NCBI GenBank assembly: GCA_900550825.1
Contig: URTZ01000096.1
Coordinates: forward strand, 1 to 7,636
DNA: 7,636 nucleotides
Reading direction: 5' to 3'
Source of the DNA: an uncultured Collinsella sp.
GTDB lineage: Bacteria; Actinomycetota; Coriobacteriia; Coriobacteriales; Coriobacteriaceae
The translations under genes and the position numbers were made by a program. The notes beneath the pieces were generated by a model. That model worked only from the letters and a program-made list of their open reading frames with translations, did not search any database and was not told the origin of the DNA. Of this stretch, positions 1 through 5,809 are shown piece after piece. How positions within the stretch are numbered: position 1 is the first letter of the stretch; each line of letters starts with the position of its first letter.

Positions 1-811
1 TCATGTTCTTTTCTTCGGCTGGGGCTTCGTAGTAGATATAAGCGATCAGCGCCTGATACAGCAGGGCTTCCGCTTTCTGCCAGAAATCGTCGCCGCCTTT
101 GGCTTCTCCCTGGGTGTTGGTCATGATAACCGTAACCAGCGTTAAAATGTCTGTTTCCGAGTGAAGATACACAAATGGGTTGTAGTGCATGGAGCAGGAA
201 AAATCAATGGTATTGAGAACCTTAATTTTATACCCGCCCCGAATCATCGCCCGTCCAACTTCTTCAATGACAGTTCCTTTCGGATCGGAGCAAACGTAAC
301 TGGCATTCATCTGAAGAAGATTTGGCTTGATGTGGTATCTGGTCTTACCTGAGCCGCTACCACCAATCACAAGTACGTTCAAGTTGACATTTCGTTTCTC
401 CGGGTCTGCAATCTTTCCCAGCGTCAGCCGTTCCGTATCGGACAGCAGAATGTTCTGGGAAAAATCCGGGTCAATGAACGGTTCAATGTCTTTGACTGTG
501 CCCCATCGGGCAGTGCCATACTCCGCACCACGGCGGTATTTTCTGGCGTTCTTGGCTTTCTGGTAGACAATGAACCAAATGAGGACACCGCAGGCAACCC
601 CCACCATCAAATCAAAGGGGTGGAAACTGGGAAGGGGATTCTGAAAGGCAGTTCCGATGTTAAGGAACGCTCCCAGTGCCTTATCCAGCACATCGCCCTC
701 CGGCACCATGCGGTAAGCCTGCCCCAGCTTGGTAGCCACAAGCCCGATGAAGATATACGGCAGAGCCGCTTTTAACAGCTTGGCTGTATTGATTTTTGGC
801 AACTTCTTCAT
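1..811 (-). CDS. virD4: VirD4/TraG-type conjugative coupling ATPase, N-terminal part (partial)
   Basis: Type IV coupling protein: an inner-membrane ATPase that links the relaxase-DNA complex to the mating-pair channel. The frame is open from the ATG at 811 to the window edge (270 codons seen; family members are usually near 600). Two hydrophobic segments lie at residues about 13-30 and 66-83, as expected for the membrane anchor. The Walker A motif GGSGSGKT is at residues 150-157 and is followed by SDPKG at 175-179, a pairing typical of VirD4/TraG proteins in Tn1549-like elements. The start is fixed by an AGGAGG ribosome binding site 7 nt upstream and by the ATGA overlap with pcfB. The C-terminal half, with Walker B, lies outside the window. 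Family assignment is firm; the exact subfamily name is inferred from neighbours. Confidence 0.93.
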   Translation of the reverse strand, partial: MKKLPKINTAKLLKAALPYIFIGLVATKLGQAYRMVPEGDVLDKALGAFLNIGTAFQNPLPSFHPFDLMVGVACGVLIWFIVYQKAKNARKYRRGAEYGTARWGTVKDIEPFIDPDFSQNILLSDTERLTLGKIADPEKRNVNLNVLVIGGSGSGKTRYHIKPNLLQMNASYVCSDPKGTVIEEVGRAMIRGGYKIKVLNTIDFSCSMHYNPFVYLHSETDILTLVTVIMTNTQGEAKGGDDFWQKAEALLYQALIAYIYYEAPAEEKNM

Positions 812-824
812 CTGTCCACCTCCT
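808..824 (-). promoter_or_regulatory. pcfB-virD4 ATGA overlap with strong ribosome binding site
   Basis: The pcfB stop TGA (810-808) overlaps the virD4 ATG (811-809) as ATGA. A perfect AGGAGG lies at 824-819, inside the end of pcfB and 7 nt from the ATG. This layout points to translational coupling of the two transfer proteins. Confidence 0.8.
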
Positions 825-1290
825 GATGTTTGTTCCGGGAGAGGGACTTTGCCATGTCCTTAACCGCTTCCTGCAATTTGGCAAGCTGTTTCTTGATGGA
901 CGGCTTTTCCTTTTCCTGCTTCTTGACTACCTTGCCGGAATACTCCTGAAACGCAGCAGTCAGAGCGTCAGCGTCCTTGCTTTTGAAAAAGACCAGATAA
1001 CGGGGCGGGCTGGATGAGCTGTCTTTTTTCAGAGCAAAATCAATCCCGTATTTCCGGGCGACACGCTCAAAAGACTTGATATTGCCGTCCGTGACTTCGA
1101 TGTTGCTGACACCAGCACCCTGCCGAACCAGCTTTTTCACACTCTGTTTGCCCTTGTAGACCTTGGGATTTTTCTTTGCTTTCTCCATTTCCGCAAGGGC
1201 TTTACGAAGTGCCGCTTTCAGCACGTTGGCTGTCAGCTTGGTTGCCTTGATACTCAGCGCAACCGATTTGTTTTCAACTTCTTCCTGCAT
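808..1290 (-). CDS. pcfB: PcfB-like conjugation accessory protein (DUF3801)
   Basis: This 160-residue, lysine-rich soluble protein has the features of the PcfB/DUF3801 family, a small protein regularly encoded just before the VirD4/PcfC coupling ATPase and thought to help it engage the transfer complex. Visible features are a helical N-terminus (about 8-37), a central segment with GVSNIEVTDGNIKSFERVARKYGIDFA-like wording (about 59-86), a strand PRYLVFFKSKDADAL (about 94-108) and a charged C-terminal helix that may be a coiled coil. There is no signal peptide or membrane segment. A GGGAG ribosome binding site lies about 9 nt before the ATG. It overlaps virD4 by 4 nt, which supports the call. 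The function is inferred from family and position. Confidence 0.85.
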   Translation of the reverse strand: MQEEVENKSVALSIKATKLTANVLKAALRKALAEMEKAKKNPKVYKGKQSVKKLVRQGAGVSNIEVTDGNIKSFERVARKYGIDFALKKDSSSSPPRYLVFFKSKDADALTAAFQEYSGKVVKKQEKEKPSIKKQLAKLQEAVKDMAKSLSRNKHQEVDR

Positions 1291-1336
1291 ATCTCATCAC
1301 TCCCTTCTCTGGCAGGAATGCTGAAAGGAGCAGATT

Positions 1337-1399
1337 TTAAGGCGGAACCTCCAGATGATGGAGCAGACAGCGCAGGAATCGGTGTGGATATGCAGTCAT
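1337..1399 (-). CDS. Possible 20-residue coupled microprotein
   Basis: The TGA of the preceding gene (1401-1399) overlaps an ATG as TGATG at 1399-1397, opening a 20-codon frame that ends in TAA at 1337. The peptide (MTAYPHRFLRCLLHHLEVPP) matches nothing I recognise. The TGATG arrangement is the only support for it. The reading frame may be chance in the roughly 110-bp gap before pcfB, or it may keep ribosomes moving toward the pcfB start. Confidence 0.2.
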   Translation of the reverse strand: MTAYPHRFLRCLLHHLEVPP

Positions 1400-1752
1400 C
1401 AGGCACCCACCTCATTTTCTCCCTGAGAGCGAATTTTCAAGATACCCTCCAGAGTAGTGGCGGTAATCCCCAGACGCTGTGCCATAGCAATATCATTCTT
1501 GACCGTTTCGTCGATCTCATCCCCGCAGACGATAAGGACACGGCTGCGGCGCAGGAACTCCCTGCCGATGTCAATCCCGTCCTTATGCTCGGCAGGAACA
1601 CTGTCACGAAGGAAGTGAGGAAGATACAGAACCGGGCAAAGCGGTGTAAATCCTGCTTCATAAACTTTTCGGCAGTAAACAGTCGCCTGGTCGATTACTG
1701 TGAACTCGCCGCCTTTCCAGACCGCCGTAACGTAGGCAAAAGGCTTTTTCAT
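1399..1752 (-). CDS. DUF4406/DUF7768-like small protein of conjugative elements
   Basis: The protein has 117 residues and starts MKKPFAYVTAVW at 1752, chosen because AAGGAG lies 6 nt upstream. An in-frame ATG at 1806 lacks a ribosome binding site. The sequence reads as a small alpha/beta fold: a first strand (YVTAVW), a stretch with YCRKVYEAGFTPLCPVLYLPHFL, the segment KDGIDIGREFLRRSRVLIVCGDEIDETVKNDIAMAQRLGI, then a short tail. This pattern resembles the nucleoside 2-deoxyribosyltransferase-like DUF4406/DUF7768 proteins that sit between repA and pcfB in Tn1549-like elements. A catalytic role is not established for them, so none is assigned. It is followed by pcfB after about 110 bp. Confidence 0.75.
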   Translation of the reverse strand: MKKPFAYVTAVWKGGEFTVIDQATVYCRKVYEAGFTPLCPVLYLPHFLRDSVPAEHKDGIDIGREFLRRSRVLIVCGDEIDETVKNDIAMAQRLGITATTLEGILKIRSQGENEVGA

Positions 1753-1767
1753 GGATAACTCCTTTCT

Positions 1768-1780
1768 CCGGCAATGCCGG
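1768..1780. repeat. Short perfect inverted repeat just upstream of a ribosome binding site
   Basis: CCGGCA and TGCCGG flank a single central base. On the minus strand this hairpin ends 5 nt before the AAGGAG of the 1399-1752 gene. A run of seven T lies on its 5' side on that strand, which is the wrong side for a terminator. It may affect translation of the small gene, or have no role. Confidence 0.4.
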
Positions 1781-1811
1781 TAGCAAAAAAAGCAGCCCCA
1801 TGTCAAGAATG

Positions 1812-1857
1812 AAATGAACGCACACCGTGTGCGTTCTCGACACAGTGCCGTTCATTT
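1812..1857. repeat. Nested inverted repeats between repA and the next gene
   Basis: An outer pair, AAATGAACG (1812-1820) and CGTTCATTT (1849-1857), encloses a perfect palindrome with 10-base arms GAACGCACAC (1816-1825) and GTGTGCGTTC (1827-1836) around one C. The two structures share the left arm and so could exchange. There is no T-run, so it does not look like a factor-independent terminator. It could be an operator, a transfer origin or an RNA switch; nothing in the sequence decides between these. Confidence 0.5.
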
Positions 1858-1874
1858 GCAGATATGGTAATCAA

Positions 1875-1905
1875 GGGGGCTGACCGGAAACCGGCGCAGC
1901 CGCCC
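1875..1905. repeat. GC-rich hairpin downstream of repA
   Basis: GGCTG (1878-1882) pairs with CAGCC (1897-1901) and encloses CCGG (1884-1887) paired with CCGG (1891-1894) around AAA. It lies about 25 bp past the repA stop on the minus strand. No T-tract follows on either strand, so it is a stable stem, possibly marking the end of the repA message, rather than a clear terminator. Confidence 0.4.
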
Positions 1906-1927
1906 AAATGTGAGTATGAAAAAACAG

Positions 1928-2821
1928 TTATCCACCGCCGTAAAGGTCATGGTTGACCAAAGCTGTGTAATAACTGTTCATGGTTGTGGGGGCGTTATAG
2001 AGTGAGGTCAGCAGGTAAGCCCGAATGTTTCGGACTTTTGTGGTGTTCTCTTTCAGGCTGTCCACCACATACCCGATATGCTCCGAATTGATTTTGAGAA
2101 GCCGGCTCTTTACAATTTCCCGTGGATAATCCTCGCCGCCTATGCGAATCATGCGTTTTGAACTGCAAACCGTGTCCACCATAATGTCCAGAATGTCATC
2201 CAGCAGATCAGCATTGTATCCAAGCCGTTCCCGCATAATGCCATATTCGATATTCTCTTTTATGATTTCTCGGTAAGCCCCCATCGTATCCATCGTATCA
2301 GCCGCCGCAGGCGGTCTATCTTCCGGCAGCCCCCTGCCCGGATAGATAGATGGATCAGTATCATTCAACTCAGTATTATTTATATCAGTATTATTAGAGT
2401 ACGTTTTCTGGAAGTCTTGACTTCCAGTTTGCGGAACTTTAGACTTCCGTTTTTCGGAAGTCAAGACTTCCTCTTTCCGAACAAAGTTCTTCACATAGAT
2501 TTTGGTGGGTTTTCCCTGACCCTGCTTTTTACGCTCAATCAGTCCGCCCTTATCCAGTTCGGCAAACAGCGATACCGCCTTCGTATGCCCGCAGCACAAA
2601 TACTCCAGAGCGTCCTCCAGCGTAAAGTAAATGAATACCCGTTGGCAATCGTCCAGCCAGCCATTCCGAACTGACAGCCCCATGCGGTCGAGCATAAGAC
2701 CATAAAGGATTTTAGCGTCGGAAGAAATACGCCGATAAGCCGGGTCTGTGAACAGCACCTTGGGAATACGATAGAACGAGAACTGCTCGGCCTGACTGCC
2801 GTAAAAGTAGTCAAATTGCAT
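1928..2821 (-). CDS. repA: RepA_N-type replication initiator protein A (with DUF6017-like C-terminus)
   Basis: This 297-residue initiator is expected to bind the element's origin and support autonomous replication of the excised circle. Residues about 5-112 (FYRIPKVLFTDPAYRRISSDAKILYGLMLDR through GLIERKKQGQGKPTKIYV) match the RepA_N winged-helix domain. Residues about 113-178 form a low-complexity linker that includes NNTDINNTELNDTD. Residues about 179-297 (YREIIKENIEYGIM to the end) look like the DUF6017 C-terminal domain found on these proteins. The start at 2821 has GGAG 8 nt upstream. The linker DNA carries the repeats described at 2355-2395 and 2408-2471. Its position ahead of the transfer genes is typical of Tn1549-like elements. 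Confidence 0.93.
   Translation of the reverse strand: MQFDYFYGSQAEQFSFYRIPKVLFTDPAYRRISSDAKILYGLMLDRMGLSVRNGWLDDCQRVFIYFTLEDALEYLCCGHTKAVSLFAELDKGGLIERKKQGQGKPTKIYVKNFVRKEEVLTSEKRKSKVPQTGSQDFQKTYSNNTDINNTELNDTDPSIYPGRGLPEDRPPAAADTMDTMGAYREIIKENIEYGIMRERLGYNADLLDDILDIMVDTVCSSKRMIRIGGEDYPREIVKSRLLKINSEHIGYVVDSLKENTTKVRNIRAYLLTSLYNAPTTMNSYYTALVNHDLYGGG
2355..2395. repeat. Three 15-bp-spaced direct repeats (iteron-like) inside repA
   Basis: TCAGTATCATT (2355-2365), TCAGTATTATT (2370-2380) and TCAGTATTATT (2385-2395) recur at exactly 15 bp in an AT-rich stretch. They encode the five-residue protein repeat NNTDI/NNTEL/NDTDP. In characterised RepA_N replicons the origin lies within the rep gene as iterons in the linker, and this arrangement fits that model. 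Confidence 0.65.
2408..2471. repeat. Cluster of alternating GGAAGTC/GACTTCC motifs inside repA
   Basis: The 7-mer GGAAGTC or its complement occurs five times in 62 bp: 2410-2416, 2419-2425, 2442-2448, 2456-2462 and 2465-2471. The first two form a palindrome with 9-base arms and a TT centre (2408-2427). The third and fourth form an 8-base-arm hairpin with a TTTTT loop (2442-2462). The fourth and fifth form a palindrome with an AA centre (2456-2471). With the adjacent direct repeats this is a candidate origin or RepA-binding region. Confidence 0.65.
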
Positions 2822-2892
2822 GGTTGCTTCTCCAAAAAGCGCGCACTCGAATAAGCCTGACAGAATACCGTACTTTTGGCATCCTAACCGGG

Positions 2893-2906
2893 CCTTATAA
2901 ATAAGG
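2893..2906. repeat. Small AT-rich palindrome upstream of repA
   Basis: CCTTAT and ATAAGG flank AA, about 72 bp upstream of the repA ATG. It could be part of the repA promoter or an operator. I see no convincing -35/-10 pair in 2822-2920. Confidence 0.35.
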
Positions 2907-2920
2907 TTGTGTGTGGCATT

Positions 2921-3268
2921 TTACCGTTCCAGCTCCTGCTGGCTCTGAGTGTGCTCGTGGGCATGGCCCCAAGTTTTCAGCAGAGAGAAAATCGTGTTCT
3001 GCATCTGCTCGGGCGTATAGCCTGTGGTGCCCGAGACCAGCGCCGCGCCCGTGCGCTCGACATAGGCGACGACGGCATCGAAGGTCACGACGTTCGAGAA
3101 GTCGATGACGACATCGGCTGCCGGGGCGCTCTCGAGCTCGGACAGATCAAAACCGATCTGGGCGACGATATCAAAAACGGGTTGACCGGCGGCGTCGACA
3201 ACGCCCTCGGCGGTGGTGCGGATGAGCGAGCCCATGCGGCCCGTTCCCATAATGACGGTCTTAATCAA
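2921..3268 (-). pseudogene. dapB: dapB (4-hydroxy-tetrahydrodipicolinate reductase), truncated and fused to element sequence
   Basis: DapB reduces the DapA product with NAD(P)H, the second step of the DAP/lysine pathway. Residues 1-89 are clearly DapB: MIKTVIMGTGRMGSLI carries the GxxGRMG dinucleotide-binding loop, then DVVIDFS (52-58) and ALVSGTTGYTPEQM (76-89). After M89 the frame continues for 26 unrelated residues and stops at 2921, giving 115 residues against the usual 240-270. The catalytic His-His/Lys region and the C-terminal substrate domain are missing, so the product should be inactive. The start is TTG at 3268, overlapping the end of dapA by 8 nt, with AAGGGGG 9 nt upstream. TTG is preferred over the internal ATG because it keeps the first beta strand of the Rossmann fold. 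Confidence 0.88.
2985..3004. other. Probable junction between element and chromosomal dapB
   Basis: On the minus strand DapB similarity ends at codon 89 (3004-3002), and the sequence that follows is less GC-rich and not DapB-like. The exact base cannot be fixed, since neither the intact target nor the other junction is visible. Confidence 0.6.
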
Positions 3269-4151
3269 GCAGACCAGCCCCCTTCAGAGCATCGGTAAGT
3301 GCAGAGCGCGTGTCGTCTGCCATGGGGCACAGCGGCATGCGGTAGTTTGCCTCGATCATACCCATCTGGGCGAGCGCCTCTTTGACGGGGATGGGGTTGA
3401 CCTCACTAAAGAGGGCATTGATGAGCGGCTGGCCGGCAATTTGGATATCGCGGGCACGCGCCACGTCACCGTCCAAATAGGCGCGGCACATGTCATGCAC
3501 GAGCTGCGGCTGCACGTCTGCCCACACGCTGATGGTGCCCGAGGCGCCCAGGCTCATGAGCGGCACGGTAAGCGCGTCCTCGCCCGAGTACATGCGGAAG
3601 TCGTCTGACAGCAGGTGGGCGATCTTGGCCGCGTAGGCGACGTTGCCCGAGGCCTCCTTAATACCCATGATGTTGGGGTGCGAGGCCAGGCGCTCTACGT
3701 TGCGCTCGCTGATACCGCAGCCGCAGCGGCCGGGGATGTTGTACAGGATGCAGGGGATGTCCACGGCATCGGCGACGGTCTTAAAGTGCTGATAGATACC
3801 CTCTTCGTTGGACTTGTTGTAGTAGGGGGTAATGAGCAGCAGGCCGTCGGCTCCCAAGCCCTGGTAAGTAAGCGACTTGGTGAGCATGGTCTGCGTGGAG
3901 TTGGAGCCCGAGCCGGCAATGACGGGGACGCGTCCTGCAACATGCTTGACCACGGCGGCGACGACGGAGTTGTCCTCGTCGTCGGTCATCGTGGCGCTCT
4001 CGCCGGTGGTGCCCAGGGTGAGGATGGCGTCGGTGCCGTTTTGCAGGTGGAAATCGATAAGGCGCTCGAGTGCGTCAAAGTCGACACTGCCATCCTTTTT
4101 AAACGGCGTGACGAGGGCGACGATTGAGCCCTCGAGATTGCGGATGTCCAT
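3261..4151 (-). CDS. dapA: DapA (4-hydroxy-tetrahydrodipicolinate synthase) from an internal start
   Basis: A DapA of 296 residues, normal for the family, would start at the ATG at 4151 with AAGGAG (4163-4158) 6 nt upstream. In this numbering the active site is complete: GTTGE with T48/T49, Y111 in TPYYNK, Y137 and R142 in YNIPGR, and the Schiff-base lysine K165 in GIKEASG. GASGTISV (202-209) matches the usual GAxGxISV segment. It lies in the same frame as the upstream LysA with no stop between, so it may be made as a separate protein, as the C-terminal half of the fusion, or both. The sequence alone cannot tell. Confidence 0.7.
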   Translation of the reverse strand: MDIRNLEGSIVALVTPFKKDGSVDFDALERLIDFHLQNGTDAILTLGTTGESATMTDDEDNSVVAAVVKHVAGRVPVIAGSGSNSTQTMLTKSLTYQGLGADGLLLITPYYNKSNEEGIYQHFKTVADAVDIPCILYNIPGRCGCGISERNVERLASHPNIMGIKEASGNVAYAAKIAHLLSDDFRMYSGEDALTVPLMSLGASGTISVWADVQPQLVHDMCRAYLDGDVARARDIQIAGQPLINALFSEVNPIPVKEALAQMGMIEANYRMPLCPMADDTRSALTDALKGAGLLD

Positions 4152-5570
4152 GTTCTTCTCCTTCGCCTCCGCGATCTGGATGCGTTTGTTCCATTGAGCT
4201 GCGACTGCCAGGCGCTCGTCTTGGGCGCGACGGCGGGCGCTTTCGGCGCGCGACTTGGCCAGCAGCTCTCGGCCGCACGGCAGCACGTCGAGCGTGGAAA
4301 AGTAATCGCCCGGGCGCTCGGCGCGGCGGATGAGTTCGGCCGCGCCATCGGGGCGCAGCAGGACCTCGGCGGAGCGCAGACGTCCGTTGTAGTTGTAGCC
4401 CATGGAGTAGCCATGCGCACCGGTATCGTGGATTACAAGCAGGTCACCCATGTCGATATGCGGCAGCTCGCGGTCGATGGCGAACTTATCGTTGTTCTCG
4501 CACAGATCGCCCGTTATGTCATAGGTGTTCGTGACGGGCGCCGTGGCCTTGTCGGCGCCGCCCGGCTGACCCATCACCGTGATGTGGTGGTAAGCGCCAT
4601 ACATGGCGGGACGAATGAGGTCGACGGCGCTTGCGTCCACGCCGATATAGTCCTTGTAGATCTGCTTCTCGTGGATGGCCTTGGTGACCAGGCAGCCGTA
4701 GGGGCCCATCATAAAGCGACCCATCTCGGTACAGATCGCCACATCGCCCATGCCGGCGGGGACCAGAATCTCGTCGTAGGCTGCGTGTACGCCCTCGCCG
4801 ATGGCGTGGATGTCGTTAGCCTGCTGCTCGGGCAGGTAGGGGATGCCGACGCCGCCGGACAGATTGATGAAGGCGACGTGTGCGCCGGTCTCGCGCTCCA
4901 GGCGTACGGCAAGCTCAAAGAGGATGCGCGCGAGCTTGGGGTAGTAGTCGTTGGTGACGGTGTTGCTGGCAAGGAATGCGTGGATGCCAAAGTCCTCGGC
5001 GCCCTTGGCCTTGAGCATGCGGAAGGCCTCGAAGAGTTGCTCGGTGGTCATGCCATATTTGGAGTCGCCCGGGTTGTCCATGATGCCGTTGGAGAGCTGG
5101 AACAGACCGCCTGGATTAAAGCGGCAGCTGACCGTCTTGGGGATGGGCCCCGCAACGCGCTCAAAGAACTCGATGTGGCTGATGTCGTCAAAGTTGACGA
5201 TGGCACCCAGCTTGTCGGCGAGCTCAAAGTCGGCAGCCGGCGTATCGTTGGACGAGAACATGATGTCGTGTCCCGTGATACCCAGCGAGCGGGCGATCAT
5301 GAGCTCGGTATAGCTCGAGCAGTCGCAGCCGCAGCCGTATTCGTTGAGAATGGAGATGAGCGCCGGGTTGGGGTTGGCCTTGACGGCAAAGTATTCCTTA
5401 AAGCCCGGGTTCCATGCAAAGGCGTCGCGCACTTCTTGCATGTTGCGGCGGATGCCCGCCTCGTCGTATAGATGAAACGGCGTGGGGAACTGCTCGACGA
5501 TATGCTCGAGTGTCTCCTTGTCCACAAACGGCTGCTTGGCCGCATATGCCTCGTTGGGGGTCAATGCCAT
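3261..5570 (-). CDS. lysA-dapA: LysA-DapA in-frame fusion (diaminopimelate decarboxylase / 4-hydroxy-tetrahydrodipicolinate synthase)
   Basis: This is one uninterrupted 769-codon frame. Residues 1 to about 420 are LysA, the PLP enzyme that decarboxylates meso-DAP to L-lysine: YFAVKANP holds the PLP lysine K64, LSGGVGI (237-243) is the glycine-rich phosphate loop, EMGR is at 282-285, CENNDKF (357-363) holds the active-site Cys-Glu, and GAHGYSMGYNYN (384-395) is the C-terminal signature. Residues about 421-473 are a charged, Arg/Ala-rich helical linker. Residues 474-769 are a complete DapA, which condenses pyruvate with aspartate semialdehyde. The LysA ATG at 5570 has GAGG about 10 nt upstream. 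The gene follows a lysine riboswitch and overlaps dapB by 8 nt. An internal ATG with a good ribosome binding site may also give free DapA, so the fusion may be partial or only a lost stop codon. Confidence 0.9.
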   Translation of the reverse strand: MALTPNEAYAAKQPFVDKETLEHIVEQFPTPFHLYDEAGIRRNMQEVRDAFAWNPGFKEYFAVKANPNPALISILNEYGCGCDCSSYTELMIARSLGITGHDIMFSSNDTPAADFELADKLGAIVNFDDISHIEFFERVAGPIPKTVSCRFNPGGLFQLSNGIMDNPGDSKYGMTTEQLFEAFRMLKAKGAEDFGIHAFLASNTVTNDYYPKLARILFELAVRLERETGAHVAFINLSGGVGIPYLPEQQANDIHAIGEGVHAAYDEILVPAGMGDVAICTEMGRFMMGPYGCLVTKAIHEKQIYKDYIGVDASAVDLIRPAMYGAYHHITVMGQPGGADKATAPVTNTYDITGDLCENNDKFAIDRELPHIDMGDLLVIHDTGAHGYSMGYNYNGRLRSAEVLLRPDGAAELIRRAERPGDYFSTLDVLPCGRELLAKSRAESARRRAQDERLAVAAQWNKRIQIAEAKEKNMDIRNLEGSIVALVTPFKKDGSVDFDALERLIDFHLQNGTDAILTLGTTGESATMTDDEDNSVVAAVVKHVAGRVPVIAGSGSNSTQTMLTKSLTYQGLGADGLLLITPYYNKSNEEGIYQHFKTVADAVDIPCILYNIPGRCGCGISERNVERLASHPNIMGIKEASGNVAYAAKIAHLLSDDFRMYSGEDALTVPLMSLGASGTISVWADVQPQLVHDMCRAYLDGDVARARDIQIAGQPLINALFSEVNPIPVKEALAQMGMIEANYRMPLCPMADDTRSALTDALKGAGLLD
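4152..4163 (-). promoter_or_regulatory. Internal ribosome binding site ahead of dapA
   Basis: AAGGAG (4163-4158) with a 6-nt spacer precedes the dapA ATG inside the open lysA-dapA frame. Both motif and spacing are near ideal, which suggests ribosomes can start at dapA even though no stop codon separates it from lysA. Confidence 0.65.
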
Positions 5571-5583
5571 GTCCCGTAAACCT

Positions 5584-5648
5584 CGCTATCCAGACGGCGC
5601 CATCTGCGCATCGAATCCGCATAGCGTGGACCCAATGTCCGGATAGCG
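5584..5648 (-). promoter_or_regulatory. Riboswitch expression platform with alternative pairing next to the lysA ribosome binding site
   Basis: On the transcript, CGCUAUCC (5648-5641) holds most of the 3' strand of riboswitch helix P1. It is exactly complementary to GGAUAGCG (5591-5584), which abuts the GAGG ribosome binding site at 5584-5581. P1 and this 8-bp helix are mutually exclusive. No terminator hairpin with a U-run is present between riboswitch and lysA, so control of translation initiation is more likely than attenuation. Confidence 0.55.
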
Positions 5649-5798
5649 CTCCCGCATTGCTGCAGACAGTCCTGTGGGTGTTTCCCACAGGCCCACCAGG
5701 TTGTTCGTGCCCGAAAAACCCAGTTCGGCGGGTTTCGCCTCCCCACGGGGTCAAAGCCTGCCGGCTCGCCCGCGGCTCTTCGTGCCCGCGCCTCTATC
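5642..5798 (-). ncRNA. Lysine riboswitch (L box)
   Basis: A lysine-sensing aptamer in the leader of lysA-dapA-dapB. P1 is closed by GAUAG (5798-5794) and CUAUC (5646-5642), followed by the conserved AGG bulge and a CGC/GCG pairing. Further landmarks in L-box order are GAGGCGAAACCCGCCGAAC in the middle, CCUGG, the P4 hairpin with 8-base arms CCUGUGGG/CCCACAGG (5691-5671), ACUGUC directly after it (5670-5665), a small P5 hairpin, and GGGAGCGCUAUC at the 3' end. The length of about 157 nt is at the compact end for the class. High lysine should stabilise P1 and lower expression of the operon. The class call rests on these motifs and on the downstream genes. Confidence 0.92.
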
Positions 5799-5809
5799 AA
5801 GTGGTAACG

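Larger units (their letters stand above)
1..3000. mobile_element. Part of a Tn1549/CTn-like integrative and conjugative element
   Basis: Four minus-strand genes typical of Firmicutes conjugative elements lie here in the usual order: repA, a DUF4406/DUF7768-like protein, PcfB (DUF3801) and a VirD4-type coupling protein. The DNA is less GC-rich than the lysine-biosynthesis genes to the right. The left boundary is outside the window. The right boundary is placed at about 2985-3004, where the dapB reading frame stops resembling DapB. No integrase, relaxase or cargo gene is visible in this part. Whether the right edge is the true element end, an internal deletion breakpoint or an assembly join cannot be told from one side. 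Confidence 0.75.

Noticed and set aside
1318..1758. A 146-codon plus-strand frame across the DUF4406-like gene
   Set aside because: No ribosome binding site or family similarity is seen, and the minus-strand gene fits the order of the element.
1768..1780. Hairpin with nearby poly-T as a terminator
   Set aside because: On the minus strand the T-run is on the 5' side of the stem, the wrong side for a factor-independent terminator.
1928..1936. TTATCCACC, one mismatch from a DnaA box
   Set aside because: A single near-match at the end of repA is expected by chance; the repeats within repA are better origin candidates.
3615..4127. A 170-codon plus-strand frame opposite dapA
   Set aside because: It is antisense to the complete DapA active-site sequence, and its composition is typical of a complementary-strand shadow.
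4194..5471. A 425-codon open frame on the plus strand opposite lysA
   Set aside because: It lies fully antisense to the well-supported LysA frame, reads as Val/Gly/Ala/Asp-rich sequence without any family motif, and is the usual shadow frame in GC-rich genes.
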